NCBI GenBank assembly: GCA_964540515.1
Contig: CAZIMS010000004.1
Location: forward strand, 107,121 to 171,120
Direction of reading: 5' to 3'
From: JAOAGA01 sp964540515
Lineage (GTDB): Bacteria; CALINM01
Length of the DNA stretch: 64,000 bases
Shown: positions 9,038 to 17,586 of the stretch, piece after piece
How positions within the stretch are numbered: the stretch's first letter is position 1
Layout: every line of letters starts with the position of its first letter
Made by a program: the position numbers and the translations under genes
The notes under the pieces: model-generated
Database searches by the model: none
Seen by the model: the letters and a program-made list of their open reading frames with translations, nothing else
What the model was told of the DNA's origin: nothing

Positions 9038-10144
9038 TTAATCTATATTAATAAGCTCATAATATCTATTGCCAAGCCCTATTTTTTCTGCATAGTCAAG
9101 CTGAATATTCCAGTCTATTTCAGGATAGACACCTCTAAACTTATCCTCATCTATATTATGACCTGACTTTAAAGCTGAGTTAGGATTGCCCATCTCTTTG
9201 TTAACCAGATCGACACTTGCCTTATCTATTGCCACAGGGTCAAGAGATGCCAAGATGCCAATATCTCTTGTTATGGGATAATCATTATGACCATAACAAT
9301 CACAGGCAGGGCTAATCTGTGTTAGAAAATTTATATAAATAGCCTTTTTGTCCTTCTGAGCCCCATAGGCATACTCAATCATCTTTTTTTGTAAGATAGG
9401 CACTTGTTCATTCCAATTAATAATAATTGCACCTTTAGGACAAACAAGTATACACTCGGCACAACCAACGCAGAAATTTTGATCAATATAGGCCTTCCTA
9501 TCTACCATAGTTATAGCGTTATGGGCACAATTTTTTACACACAATTCACAGCCCACACAATTTTTTTTCTTAACGGAAGGAGAGATATTTGAATGTTGGG
9601 CAAGCTTACCTTCTCTGCTTGCACAACCCATACCTAAGTTCTTTAAAGCACCGCCAAAACCAGTTAGTTCATGACATTTAAAGTGAGACATAACTACTAA
9701 ACCCTCCGCCCTTGCTATGTCAGCACCAATAGAAACAGTCTTGAAATATTCAAGATTTACCTCTACTTTTTTTGTATTGCCACCTGTTAGGCCATCAGCA
9801 ATTATTATAGGTGCATTAACAACTGCAAAATCAAAACCATTTGTTATTGCCGTCTCTATGTGACTTACAGAGTCAGCCCTTGTTCCTCTATAAAGAGTAT
9901 TGCAATCAGTAACAAAAGGTTTTGTATTAAGCCTTCTAAGCTCATCTACAACGACCCTAACAAAGTTTGGTCTAATATAGGAAAGATTACCCTTCTCACC
10001 AAAATGTATCTTTATGGCAACAAGATCTTGCTCTTTAAAGATACTGTTAATAGAGAGGTTGTCAAGTAAGATTTTTAGTTTATCTAGCAGATTTCTTCCG
10101 ATCTTAGTTCTTAAGTTTGCAAAATATACTTTTGATTTCTTCAT
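9038..10144 (-). CDS. DUF362 protein with two 4Fe-4S clusters
   Basis: The 368-residue cytoplasmic protein has a DUF362 domain (opening KVYFANLRTKIG, then VAIKIHFGEKGN) with an inserted bacterial ferredoxin module. The module reads CVGCELCVKNCAHNAI then CVGCAECILVCPKGAI, eight cysteines able to bind two [4Fe-4S] clusters. Members of this family are common in anaerobes, but their reaction is not established; an electron-transfer role is inferred only from the clusters. It lies 16 bases after the phosphatase gene, probably in one transcript. No membrane or export signal is seen. Confidence 0.85.
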   Translation of the reverse strand: MKKSKVYFANLRTKIGRNLLDKLKILLDNLSINSIFKEQDLVAIKIHFGEKGNLSYIRPNFVRVVVDELRRLNTKPFVTDCNTLYRGTRADSVSHIETAITNGFDFAVVNAPIIIADGLTGGNTKKVEVNLEYFKTVSIGADIARAEGLVVMSHFKCHELTGFGGALKNLGMGCASREGKLAQHSNISPSVKKKNCVGCELCVKNCAHNAITMVDRKAYIDQNFCVGCAECILVCPKGAIIINWNEQVPILQKKMIEYAYGAQKDKKAIYINFLTQISPACDCYGHNDYPITRDIGILASLDPVAIDKASVDLVNKEMGNPNSALKSGHNIDEDKFRGVYPEIDWNIQLDYAEKIGLGNRYYELINID

Positions 10145-10160
10145 AAAATAAATCCTCCCT

Positions 10161-10790
10161 TTAGACAGAAAAAATTTTTTCCTCTGGAAGCATTATAGCC
10201 GACAAAAAGCCACCATATATAGCACCTGTATCAATCCCTACTTTATATTTGTCGAAGTAGGGCATAAAAGTCTTTGATGGTGTATGACCAAATATAACCT
10301 TTTTACCAAAGTTATATTCACTGAAAATAAAATCACCTCTAATCCAACACATATCATCTTCTGATTGATTTTCAATAGAGATGCCAGGCTTTAATCCTGC
10401 ATGGACAAATATATAACTCTCGGTCTCATAATATGGTAATAGGTTTTTAAAAAAATTTAGATGTTCCTCAGGCACAAAAAAATCTCCTCTTTCAGAGTAG
10501 CTTTTAACAGTCTCTCTCCCCCCATTATAAAAGAAAAGCTCTATATTTTTTCCATCAATATAGTCAAGAAACATCTTCTCGTGGTTGCCCTTTAAAAAAA
10601 TTGTAGTTCCCTCCTCTCTCTTTTTCTTTAAGTCAATCAGAAAATCAATAACTTTTTTATTCTCAAAACCCCTATCTATATAATCTCCTAAAAAAATAAG
10701 TAAATCCTTATTTTCTAATGGTAGCATCTCTATTAAATCTTTTAATTTCCCGTAGAGCCCATGAATATCGCCAACAGCAAATATTTTCAT
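10161..10790 (-). CDS. Metallophosphoesterase (PrpA/ApaH-like serine/threonine phosphatase family)
   Basis: The 209-residue protein has the full metal-binding pattern of this superfamily: GDIHG at 7-11, GDYIDRG, GNHE, and two later His motifs (FVHAGL and IFGHTP). Size and motifs match small bacterial phosphatases acting on phosphoproteins or diadenosine tetraphosphate. The substrate cannot be told from sequence. It is first of a two-gene unit with the DUF362 gene. Confidence 0.88.
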   Translation of the reverse strand: MKIFAVGDIHGLYGKLKDLIEMLPLENKDLLIFLGDYIDRGFENKKVIDFLIDLKKKREEGTTIFLKGNHEKMFLDYIDGKNIELFFYNGGRETVKSYSERGDFFVPEEHLNFFKNLLPYYETESYIFVHAGLKPGISIENQSEDDMCWIRGDFIFSEYNFGKKVIFGHTPSKTFMPYFDKYKVGIDTGAIYGGFLSAIMLPEEKIFSV

Positions 10791-10871
10791 AGAAAAAATT
10801 TAACACATATAAAGATTAAAGACAATATCTACAAGGTTATGATGTCAATATTTTTAATATGACTAAATTAA

Positions 10872-10900
10872 TTGCAAAAATAATGTTAAAGTTATATTAT
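10872..10900 (+). promoter_or_regulatory. Sigma-70 type promoter for the small secreted protein and ligase genes
   Basis: A -35 box TTGCAA (10872-10877) and a -10 box TATTAT (10895-10900) are separated by 17 bases. They lie 36 bases before the ATG at 10937. Confidence 0.6.
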
Positions 10901-10936
10901 AAAGTCGAAAAATAAACATTTTTGGAGGTGTTCTTT

Positions 10937-11365
10937 ATGTTAATAAGAAAGATTTTTTTATTGCTATTATTGTTAATACCTACGTTAGTTTTTGCGAAAG
11001 ACGAGTTAGATGATTTTGTTTCTGAGATTAACATTAAAGCACAACAAGACATGGGAGATTTCAAAGCAAACCTTTCTCTCTCCTTTGGTGTTGATAAAAC
11101 AAAAGTTGAGTCTGTAATATCTATCTCAGAGAAACCTGCCGATGCCTACATGATCTTTAGGATAGCCGAGATAACAAAAAAACCTACCGAGGAAGTCATA
11201 ACAGTTTATAAAAAAAATAAAAATCAAGGATGGGGAAAGATTGCCAAAGACTTAGGTATAAAACCAGGCTCAAAGGAGTTTAAAGAATTGAAAAAAGGCA
11301 AAATTTCTGACAAAGATAAGGATAACCAGAAGGGGAAGGAGAAAAAAGGTAAAGGCCATAAGTAG
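10937..11365 (+). CDS. Small secreted Lys-rich protein of unknown function
   Basis: The start is the ATG at 10937, eight bases after GGAGGT; an upstream in-frame TTG at 10922 lies on that ribosome site and is not used. The 142-residue product has a signal peptide (MLIRKIFLLLLLLIPTLVFA), an alpha-helical central region, and the phrase NQGWGKIAKDLGIKPGSKEF. It ends in a Lys-rich, low-complexity tail of about 25 residues with Gly and Asp. Similar small exported proteins occur in anaerobes, but I do not know a function. The basic tail could bind nucleic acid or an acidic surface polymer, which is only a guess. It probably shares a transcript with the ligase gene 33 bases downstream. Confidence 0.8.
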   Translation: MLIRKIFLLLLLLIPTLVFAKDELDDFVSEINIKAQQDMGDFKANLSLSFGVDKTKVESVISISEKPADAYMIFRIAEITKKPTEEVITVYKKNKNQGWGKIAKDLGIKPGSKEFKELKKGKISDKDKDNQKGKEKKGKGHK

Positions 11366-11398
11366 AAAAAATAAAAAAATTTGTGAGAGGAGTAGATA

Positions 11399-12925
11399 AT
11401 GTATCTTCTACATCAGAAATTTATTAAGATTGCAAAAAAATACTCCAATAAGCTTGCTATAAAAGATAAATCAACAGGAAAAGATATTACATATGGCAGA
11501 GCATTAATAGCTACCCTAATATTAAGTAATAAATTCAAAAAATTAAATGACGGGTTTATAGGCATTATGTTACCTACATCAGGTGGATGCCTATTGGCTA
11601 TTTTATCTACCCTAATGAGCGGTAAAACACCTGTTATGATAAATTATTCCACAGGCGCAGAGAACAATGTCAGATTTGCCCAGAAAAAATGTAACTTTAA
11701 GACTGTAATTACTTCAAAGGCTCTTTTGGAAAAGATTAACTGCCCTTTGGTAGAGGGGATGATCTTTTTAGAAGATATAGTAAATAACATATCAGCAAAA
11801 GAAAGATTATTATCTGCTCTTTTATCAAAAATGCCAGAAATGCTTCTTATGAATAAGGTGCATAAAGGAGATCTTGAAGATACAGCGGTAATTCTATTTA
11901 CCAGTGGAAGCGAGAAAGAGCCAAAGGCTGTTCAGTTAACCCACAAAAATATTTCTTCAAATATAATAAGTTTCATAAAAACATTCCCTCTTTCAGAAAA
12001 CGACGTAATGCTTGCCAACCTCCCATTTTTTCATGTATTTGGGCTAACAGTTAATCTTTGGACACCTCTGCACTTTGGGATGACCATAGTAACCTATGCA
12101 AACCCAATAGATTATAAGATGATAACCAATATAATAAAGGAAGAGAAACCCACCGTTTTAGTAGGTACGCCATCCTTTCTTTCCGGATATCTTAGGGTAT
12201 CTAATCCAGGAGACTTCGATTCATTAAGGTTTGTTATTAGTGGTGCCGATAAATGTCCTGATACCTTAAGAGAAGGTTATTTTAAAAAGCACAATATCAC
12301 AATTTACGAAGGCTATGGCACAACAGAGACCTCGCCTGTTATTTCTGTTAATACACCCACCCATAATAAACCTGGTAGTATCGGAAAGGTTATTCCAGAT
12401 GTTCATGTAAGGATCGAGAATTACGAAACTGGCGAAGATTGCAAACCCAACGAGATTGGAAAAATATTAGTTAAAGGTGATCTCGTAATGAAGGGATATT
12501 TGGACGATATGGAACAGACATCATTGAGAATTAGAGGTGGATGGTATGATACAGGCGATATGGGATATTTAGATGATGAGGGATATTTGTGGCACTGTGG
12601 AAGGCTTATGAGATTTGTAAAGATAGGTGGAGAGATGGTCTCTCTTGTAAGAGTTGAAAATGTACTTGAGAAACATTTACCAAAAGATGTGGAATGTTGT
12701 GTAGTTGAGGTGCCAGATGCCCAAAAAGGTGCAAAGATTATAGTTGCCATTACAAAGCCAATTGATGAAAGGGAGGTCTTAAAAAAGATGTCTCAAGAAC
12801 TGCCCAATATTGCCCTTCCCAAAAGCTTCGTAATCATAGAAGAACTTCCAAAAATGGGTAGTGGCAAGATAGACTTTCGCAAAACTACAGAGCTTGTTAA
12901 AAATAAGCTGGCAAGTAATAGCTGA
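11399..12925 (+). CDS. AMP-forming acyl-CoA / acyl-ACP synthetase family ligase
   Basis: The 508-residue protein belongs to the ANL adenylate-forming family. It has the ATP loop ILFTSGSEKEPKA (near 163), the adenine motif YEGYGTTETSP, the hinge Asp in YDTGDMGYLDDEGYL, and the catalytic Lys in PKMGSGKIDF near the C-terminus. The mid-chain AELP-like text resembles ligases that charge fatty acids onto CoA or acyl carrier protein. The exact acyl substrate is open. Its start has a GAGAGGAG-type ribosome site. It converges with the FadL-like gene, which could import fatty acids, although they are not in one operon. Confidence 0.85.
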   Translation: MYLLHQKFIKIAKKYSNKLAIKDKSTGKDITYGRALIATLILSNKFKKLNDGFIGIMLPTSGGCLLAILSTLMSGKTPVMINYSTGAENNVRFAQKKCNFKTVITSKALLEKINCPLVEGMIFLEDIVNNISAKERLLSALLSKMPEMLLMNKVHKGDLEDTAVILFTSGSEKEPKAVQLTHKNISSNIISFIKTFPLSENDVMLANLPFFHVFGLTVNLWTPLHFGMTIVTYANPIDYKMITNIIKEEKPTVLVGTPSFLSGYLRVSNPGDFDSLRFVISGADKCPDTLREGYFKKHNITIYEGYGTTETSPVISVNTPTHNKPGSIGKVIPDVHVRIENYETGEDCKPNEIGKILVKGDLVMKGYLDDMEQTSLRIRGGWYDTGDMGYLDDEGYLWHCGRLMRFVKIGGEMVSLVRVENVLEKHLPKDVECCVVEVPDAQKGAKIIVAITKPIDEREVLKKMSQELPNIALPKSFVIIEELPKMGSGKIDFRKTTELVKNKLASNS

Positions 12926-12954
12926 ATCTAATTGCTATGCTATCTTAAACATAA

Positions 12955-14205
12955 TTAGTATGAGTAAGAAGAGGAGATAAATATAGTCCAACTTCTTATT
13001 GTCTCATCTTGAGTAGCATTGCTACCGCTAACTACTTGAGATTTACCAGTCCCATAGGAGAAGCTTCCTCCTAAAGTTACAGAGGTATTTCTAGTAAATC
13101 TACTAATACTTAAGCTCCCACCATAGATATCTGTATCTTCAGGTATGGGAGAAAAGGCTGTCCTCGTGATAACAGGTAGGTCTGGAGAGTTAGAGCCATT
13201 AGTAAAAATCCCCGCTCTCATAGCCCAAGATTTTGAGAAATAATATTCCGTGCCTAAAGCAATATTTAAAACCGCTTTTTTGTCTCCAAAGACATCATCA
13301 TCAACCTTACTATAATAGTTAATATCACCAGAAATTATAAGACTGTTTGAAGGAAAGTAGGCAACACCAAAGCCGATATTATAGGGATACTTTCTTTTTT
13401 TATCAGTAGTTAAAAATGTTGCCGATGGTGTTACATTAGCCAGATTGGTTGGTGGTGAGTTATAACCATTTCTTGATAAGGTCTCTTGATAGACAGAGTT
13501 TGAATCAAAGATAAAAACTTTTGATAACTTTAGACCTAAAGACAGCTTATCAATGGGTGAAAACATAAAACCTAAAACTGGTTTTATTCCCGTTTCACTG
13601 GTCTCCAAATAATTATTGGTCCACTCATAGGCTGCTGGGGAAGTCCTTTCTACAAACTGATTAAAGACTAACTGTGTCTCTCTTCTGTGTAAGTACATTG
13701 TAAGACCCATGGCAAAATTCTTAGTTAAATCTTTAGCAACAGTAACACCAACATTATAGGTATTATCGTCATTATTTAAATTTATTACATACCTATCTAC
13801 ATTGGGATTTACCCTAAAAAACACCTGATCTTGATCTTCCTTTATAGAGTCAGGAACAGCATAGGATAACCCCACCTTAATGGTACCTATAGGCTGGATA
13901 ATACCAAAAAAATTAGGAATTAAGCTTGAGGATCTTCTCTTCCATCCATAGCTTCCTATTACTCCCTCAAATTTTTTCTCTAAATTGTGATAGGCATTTA
14001 CGCTGGCAGACAAATTTCTACCAACAGAGTAGGCCACCCCAGAAGGATTATAATACATACCAGATGCATCATCGGAGATAGCAATGTAGGCACCTCCCAT
14101 ACCCGATGCCCTGTCACCTATTATTACATTCTCATAATGAAAATCATCTGCATAAGATACAGTTGCTACAAGAAATAACAAAACAACAAAGCCAATTTTT
14201 TTCAT
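12955..14205 (-). CDS. Outer-membrane beta-barrel protein, OmpP1/FadL-like
   Basis: The 416-residue product has a signal peptide cut after VSYA. The opening RASGMGGAYIAISDDASGM followed by YYNPSG is characteristic of FadL/OmpP1-type barrels, as are alternating hydrophobic strands and a C-terminal aromatic residue (SYSY). FadL proteins take up hydrophobic compounds through the outer membrane; the substrate here is unknown. It is the last gene of an apparent operon with the SH3 and M48 genes, 13 bases downstream of the M48 stop. PorV-like barrels share this N-terminus and cannot be excluded. Confidence 0.7.
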   Translation of the reverse strand: MKKIGFVVLLFLVATVSYADDFHYENVIIGDRASGMGGAYIAISDDASGMYYNPSGVAYSVGRNLSASVNAYHNLEKKFEGVIGSYGWKRRSSSLIPNFFGIIQPIGTIKVGLSYAVPDSIKEDQDQVFFRVNPNVDRYVINLNNDDNTYNVGVTVAKDLTKNFAMGLTMYLHRRETQLVFNQFVERTSPAAYEWTNNYLETSETGIKPVLGFMFSPIDKLSLGLKLSKVFIFDSNSVYQETLSRNGYNSPPTNLANVTPSATFLTTDKKRKYPYNIGFGVAYFPSNSLIISGDINYYSKVDDDVFGDKKAVLNIALGTEYYFSKSWAMRAGIFTNGSNSPDLPVITRTAFSPIPEDTDIYGGSLSISRFTRNTSVTLGGSFSYGTGKSQVVSGSNATQDETIRSWTIFISSSYSY

Positions 14206-14218
14206 TAATCCTCCAAAA

Positions 14219-15049
14219 TTATTTAATTTTTGATTTTTGCATCATCCTATCAAAACGTTCCTTTCCAGAAAAAAACTTGCTATGACCTATCTCTCTTTTA
14301 ATAAAATCCTCTAAGTCAAAAATTCTTTTATCAAAGAGAGGATGTGTTTTGCCAACATTTGCCTTTTTTTCATCAAGTTCGGATATTCTAAAAAGATATC
14401 TTACTAAACCATAAGGGTCATAGTTTGTTGCAGCAGTTATAAATACAGCAATTTTATCTGACTCCTCTTCGTTTTCTCTTTTATAACCATTTTTAAATAA
14501 TATATCTAAGGCCTTATCTACTGCTTGGGCAAAGGCTACCTTTGCTACATCAGTACCACCACCAATAAATCTTGCAAATCCTGCTACAGGGTCGTCTTCT
14601 ATACCTTTAATATTAAGCTCCTTAACTATATGTCTTTCTGTAATATGAGCTATCTCATGGGCTATAATTCCTGCTAACTCTGCCTCATCTTGAACATATT
14701 TTAAAGCACCTTTCGTTATAAAAACATATCCCCCTGGCGCTGAATAGGCATTTATCTCTTCCGTATCAAGTATACCAAAATAAAATTCAAGATCAGAACG
14801 GGAGCAGTTTTCTGCAAGGGCTTTACCTAAAGTATTAATGTAGGTAGTAAGTTCATTATTGTTATAAAGCTGTATCCTACCTAAAATCCTTGCAGATATC
14901 TCTCTCCCAAACCTGATCTCCTCTTCTATATCATAACGAGTATAACTATCTTCGACAAAGGAGCTTCTCTGTCTAAAATTCTGAGTTGCTTCAGAAATAT
15001 GAACAAAGAGACAAAACAAAGCTATAGCAATAAAAAAAGATAATCTCAT
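14219..15049 (-). CDS. Periplasmic M48 family zinc metalloprotease (BepA-like)
   Basis: The 276-residue protein has a signal peptide (about 1-21) and the zinc motif HEIAH at 131-135 in a HEIAHITERH context. A downstream ENEEESDKIAV region supplies the third ligand Glu. Such proteases (BepA/YfgC type) degrade or help fold misassembled outer-membrane proteins. Its ATG overlaps the SH3 gene stop by 4 bases, and the FadL-like barrel follows. That context suits an outer-membrane quality-control role. No TPR tail is present, unlike E. coli BepA. Confidence 0.88.
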   Translation of the reverse strand: MRLSFFIAIALFCLFVHISEATQNFRQRSSFVEDSYTRYDIEEEIRFGREISARILGRIQLYNNNELTTYINTLGKALAENCSRSDLEFYFGILDTEEINAYSAPGGYVFITKGALKYVQDEAELAGIIAHEIAHITERHIVKELNIKGIEDDPVAGFARFIGGGTDVAKVAFAQAVDKALDILFKNGYKRENEEESDKIAVFITAATNYDPYGLVRYLFRISELDEKKANVGKTHPLFDKRIFDLEDFIKREIGHSKFFSGKERFDRMMQKSKIK

Positions 15050-15534
15050 CTTCCACCTTCCTCAAAAAACTTTTTAATATCTTCCTTAGTAACTTTTACA
15101 TTTTCAATCTTTTCAAGTGCTTCATAATTAACCTTACCTTCTATACTTAATCTTTTTCTGTCTTCTTCTGTTAATCCTCTAACACCAGCAACAGCAGTTG
15201 TATATTCTGAAGTCCTTTTCCTTGAAGTTTCTACAATTTCCATCTTTTTCTGGGTAATCTTCTCAGAAGGTGGATTTTTAGCTAAGACAAAGGATGAGAT
15301 ATAAACCTCTTTTCCTTGAACAACCGTTTTTATCCAGCTACTTTTTTTCTCAATCACATCTATCTTTGTGCCTTTTTGTAGTTTTATAATTATGTTACCT
15401 TCAAAGGAAGGTTTATCAAAAACTTTTGCCTCTTCCGATTGTACATATAGGACATCTAAGGAATATAGTAACTTACTATTTAGAAACAAAAAGAATAGGC
15501 AAAATAGTAAAAGTATCTTTTTATTGAATCTCAT
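15046..15534 (-). CDS. Secreted bacterial SH3 domain protein
   Basis: The 162-residue product has a signal peptide (about 1-25) and one bacterial SH3 domain (about 27-86; VLYVQSEEAKVFDKPS then WIKTVVQGKEVYISS). A charged helical tail follows. Such domains usually bind peptidoglycan or act as protein-interaction modules. It overlaps the M48 protease gene by 4 bases. A TTGACA box lies at 15587-15592 upstream but has no clear -10 partner. Confidence 0.75.
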   Translation of the reverse strand: MRFNKKILLLFCLFFLFLNSKLLYSLDVLYVQSEEAKVFDKPSFEGNIIIKLQKGTKIDVIEKKSSWIKTVVQGKEVYISSFVLAKNPPSEKITQKKMEIVETSRKRTSEYTTAVAGVRGLTEEDRKRLSIEGKVNYEALEKIENVKVTKEDIKKFFEEGGR

Positions 15535-15660
15535 TTTTATCCTCCTTACTTTTTTCTACTTTAAAAGAAACATAAAAATAACTTTATGTCAATGTTTATG
15601 AATAAATTTTTTAGAAAAACTATGAGTATGATTTAAAAAGATTGACCTTGAGAAAGGTGA

Positions 15661-16401
15661 TTAGAATTTTTTTGCTGTTTCTTTAAGAATTTTTTGAGCT
15701 TCTTCTGTGTACCAACAATCAAGAAAATGTCTCCTGTCTATGTCTCTAAATTTTTCAAAGTTAGAGATCACTGAAGAAACCATTGATTTTTTTATAACAT
15801 CAAAGACTTTCTTAGGCTTATTCTTATAATTATCAATAAGATTAATACTTTTTGTTAAAATTGTATCATTATTTTCTAAAGCATCAATAAGATCAAAATT
15901 AAAACCCTCATCAGTAGTAATAAAATCCCCAGAATAAAGTAGTTTTGTTGCAATCCTTTCCTTTGTAAGTCTTTTTAAAAGCTCCTTTGCTAAAAAAGGG
16001 ACAGGCACACCCAAGTTTATCTCATTAAGTCCTATCTTTTTTCCTGGTAAGGCTATTCTAAAATCTGTTGCAAGGGCTAAGATGAATCCTCCAGCCACCG
16101 CATGTCCTTCTAAGATGCTACAAGTGGGAACAGAGATACTAAAGATCTTAAGTATCAGCTCATTAAAGCTATCATAAAACTCTTTAAACTCTTCTTGGCT
16201 AAGTGATAAAAGCTCTGGCAGATAAAAACCCATAGAAAAAAATTTTTCATTTCCTCTAATTACTATTCCATTAAAACGTTTCTCAGCATCACTTAAATTT
16301 TCCATAAAAAGATTAATTAGGTCCCTTGTTATGGCATTTGTAGCGCCATTATCCAAGGTAACTATAGCGATGTCATTGTGACCAGATAGTTTTATCTTCA
16401 T
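15661..16401 (-). CDS. Enoyl-CoA hydratase/isomerase (crotonase) family protein
   Basis: The 246-residue protein has the crotonase oxyanion-hole region (GHAVAGGFILALATDFRIA, about 99-117). Glu127 in LNEINLGVPVP matches the first catalytic Glu of hydratases. The second (in the AMEMVLTGD region of classic hydratases) is Lys153 here. This argues against simple hydratase activity and for an isomerase or another crotonase reaction, which is inference. It lies 28 bases after mglA, probably on the same transcript. Confidence 0.8.
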   Translation of the reverse strand: MKIKLSGHNDIAIVTLDNGATNAITRDLINLFMENLSDAEKRFNGIVIRGNEKFFSMGFYLPELLSLSQEEFKEFYDSFNELILKIFSISVPTCSILEGHAVAGGFILALATDFRIALPGKKIGLNEINLGVPVPFLAKELLKRLTKERIATKLLYSGDFITTDEGFNFDLIDALENNDTILTKSINLIDNYKNKPKKVFDVIKKSMVSSVISNFEKFRDIDRRHFLDCWYTEEAQKILKETAKKF

Positions 16402-16429
16402 GTCAGTTTTATTGTATTTGGAGAAAAGT

Positions 16430-17020
16430 TTATTTTGTACCCTTTTTAAGTTCGATTAAAACAAGCTTTATGATTGCCTTTAGAGTTTCAAAAACACCTA
16501 TACCTTTAGGAGCAACCGCTTCAAAATCAGGTACATTTGTGGGGTTTAACATCCTCCTTAACTCATCTACAGGCACAGCGGAAGGTAAATCTCTTTTATT
16601 GTACTGGACTACATAAGGAATTGACTCAATATCATAGCCGTGTTCTCTAAGATTGTCCTTCATATTTTCAAAACTTTCGACATTTGCATCTATTCTTTCA
16701 GCTTGAGAGTCAACAACAAAGACAATACCATCAACTCCCTTAAGTATCAATTTTCTACTGGCATCATAAAAGATCTGTCCAGGTACTGTATAGAGGTGAA
16801 ATCTCGTTTTAAAACCTTTTATCTCTCCTAATGATAACGGTAGGAAATCAAAAAAAAGGGTTCTTTCTGTCTCTGTTGCAAGTGAGATCATCTTACCCTT
16901 TGCTTCTGGGTTAGTTTTTTCATAAATAAATTGTAAATTGGTTGTTTTACCGCAGAGGCCACAACCATAATAGACAATCTTACAGTTTATCTCCCTGGCA
17001 GAATAGTTGATAAATGACAT
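16430..17020 (-). CDS. mglA: MglA-type small GTPase, polarity regulator
   Basis: The 196-residue protein has the MglA P-loop GCGLCGKT at 19-26, the switch region TETERTLFFDFLPL, the VPGQ motif (lacking the Asp of Ras proteins, as usual in MglA), and NKRD for guanine recognition. MglA cycles between GTP and GDP forms to set cell poles for pili, motility or secretion machinery. Its neighbour mglB encodes the matching activating protein. The T2SS operon is in the same window, but a functional link is not shown. Confidence 0.93.
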   Translation of the reverse strand: MSFINYSAREINCKIVYYGCGLCGKTTNLQFIYEKTNPEAKGKMISLATETERTLFFDFLPLSLGEIKGFKTRFHLYTVPGQIFYDASRKLILKGVDGIVFVVDSQAERIDANVESFENMKDNLREHGYDIESIPYVVQYNKRDLPSAVPVDELRRMLNPTNVPDFEAVAPKGIGVFETLKAIIKLVLIELKKGTK

Positions 17021-17041
17021 AACCTAGGCACTCACTCCATC

Positions 17042-17527
17042 TCAAATATTGAATAACTTATCGATATCTTCATCAGTAATTTCTGCAAAAGGTGACTCTG
17101 CACTCTCTAAACTTTTTGCTTTCTTGCTGAGCTCTTCAAATACTAAGGAAAGCTCATCGGAAGCCTTTTTTACTCTTAATCTTATAAGGCCTAAAGAAGA
17201 GCGAGAATCAAAAATAACCACAAGTATTACTCTCTGCCCTACAATGGATATGTGAATATTATCTTTCTCACCTTCATGAAAGATAATTGAAAACTCTTTT
17301 TCACCAATGAGTTTAGCAAGGCCACCAGTTGCTGCGATATTGCCTGCCGTGAGAGAAGCTAAAGAAGTACTATCAAAATTTTCTGTCTCACCTGCCTGTG
17401 AGATTAACTGACCATCCTTATCTACTAAGAAAACAGCTTTGGCATTTGATTCTTTAACAAGCTTATCAAGGAGAAAGCTTATTTTTTGAGCTTCCTCCTC
17501 ATACATAACAAGCTGTGAATAGGGCAT
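17042..17527 (-). CDS. mglB: MglB-like roadblock/LC7 protein (GTPase activator of MglA)
   Basis: The 161-residue protein has a roadblock/LC7 domain (about 15-125; NAKAVFLVDKDGQLIS then FDSTSLASLTAGNIAA) and an acidic C-terminal extension ending DIDKLFNI. MglB dimers activate GTP hydrolysis by MglA. The gene is 21 bases upstream of mglA, the usual arrangement. Confidence 0.92.
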   Translation of the reverse strand: MPYSQLVMYEEEAQKISFLLDKLVKESNAKAVFLVDKDGQLISQAGETENFDSTSLASLTAGNIAATGGLAKLIGEKEFSIIFHEGEKDNIHISIVGQRVILVVIFDSRSSLGLIRLRVKKASDELSLVFEELSKKAKSLESAESPFAEITDEDIDKLFNI

Positions 17528-17586
17528 TCTTTAAACCTCTTTTTTTTAGAGAAATATTACCAAAGCTAAAATAAATATGCAATAGA

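Noticed and set aside
12421..12750. 109-codon open frame on the minus strand
   Set aside because: It overlaps the C-terminal motifs of the acyl ligase and shows no protein family features.
16430..17020. Missing Asp in the DxxG motif of MglA
   Set aside because: MglA proteins usually have Thr-x-Pro-Gly-type text here; it is a family trait.
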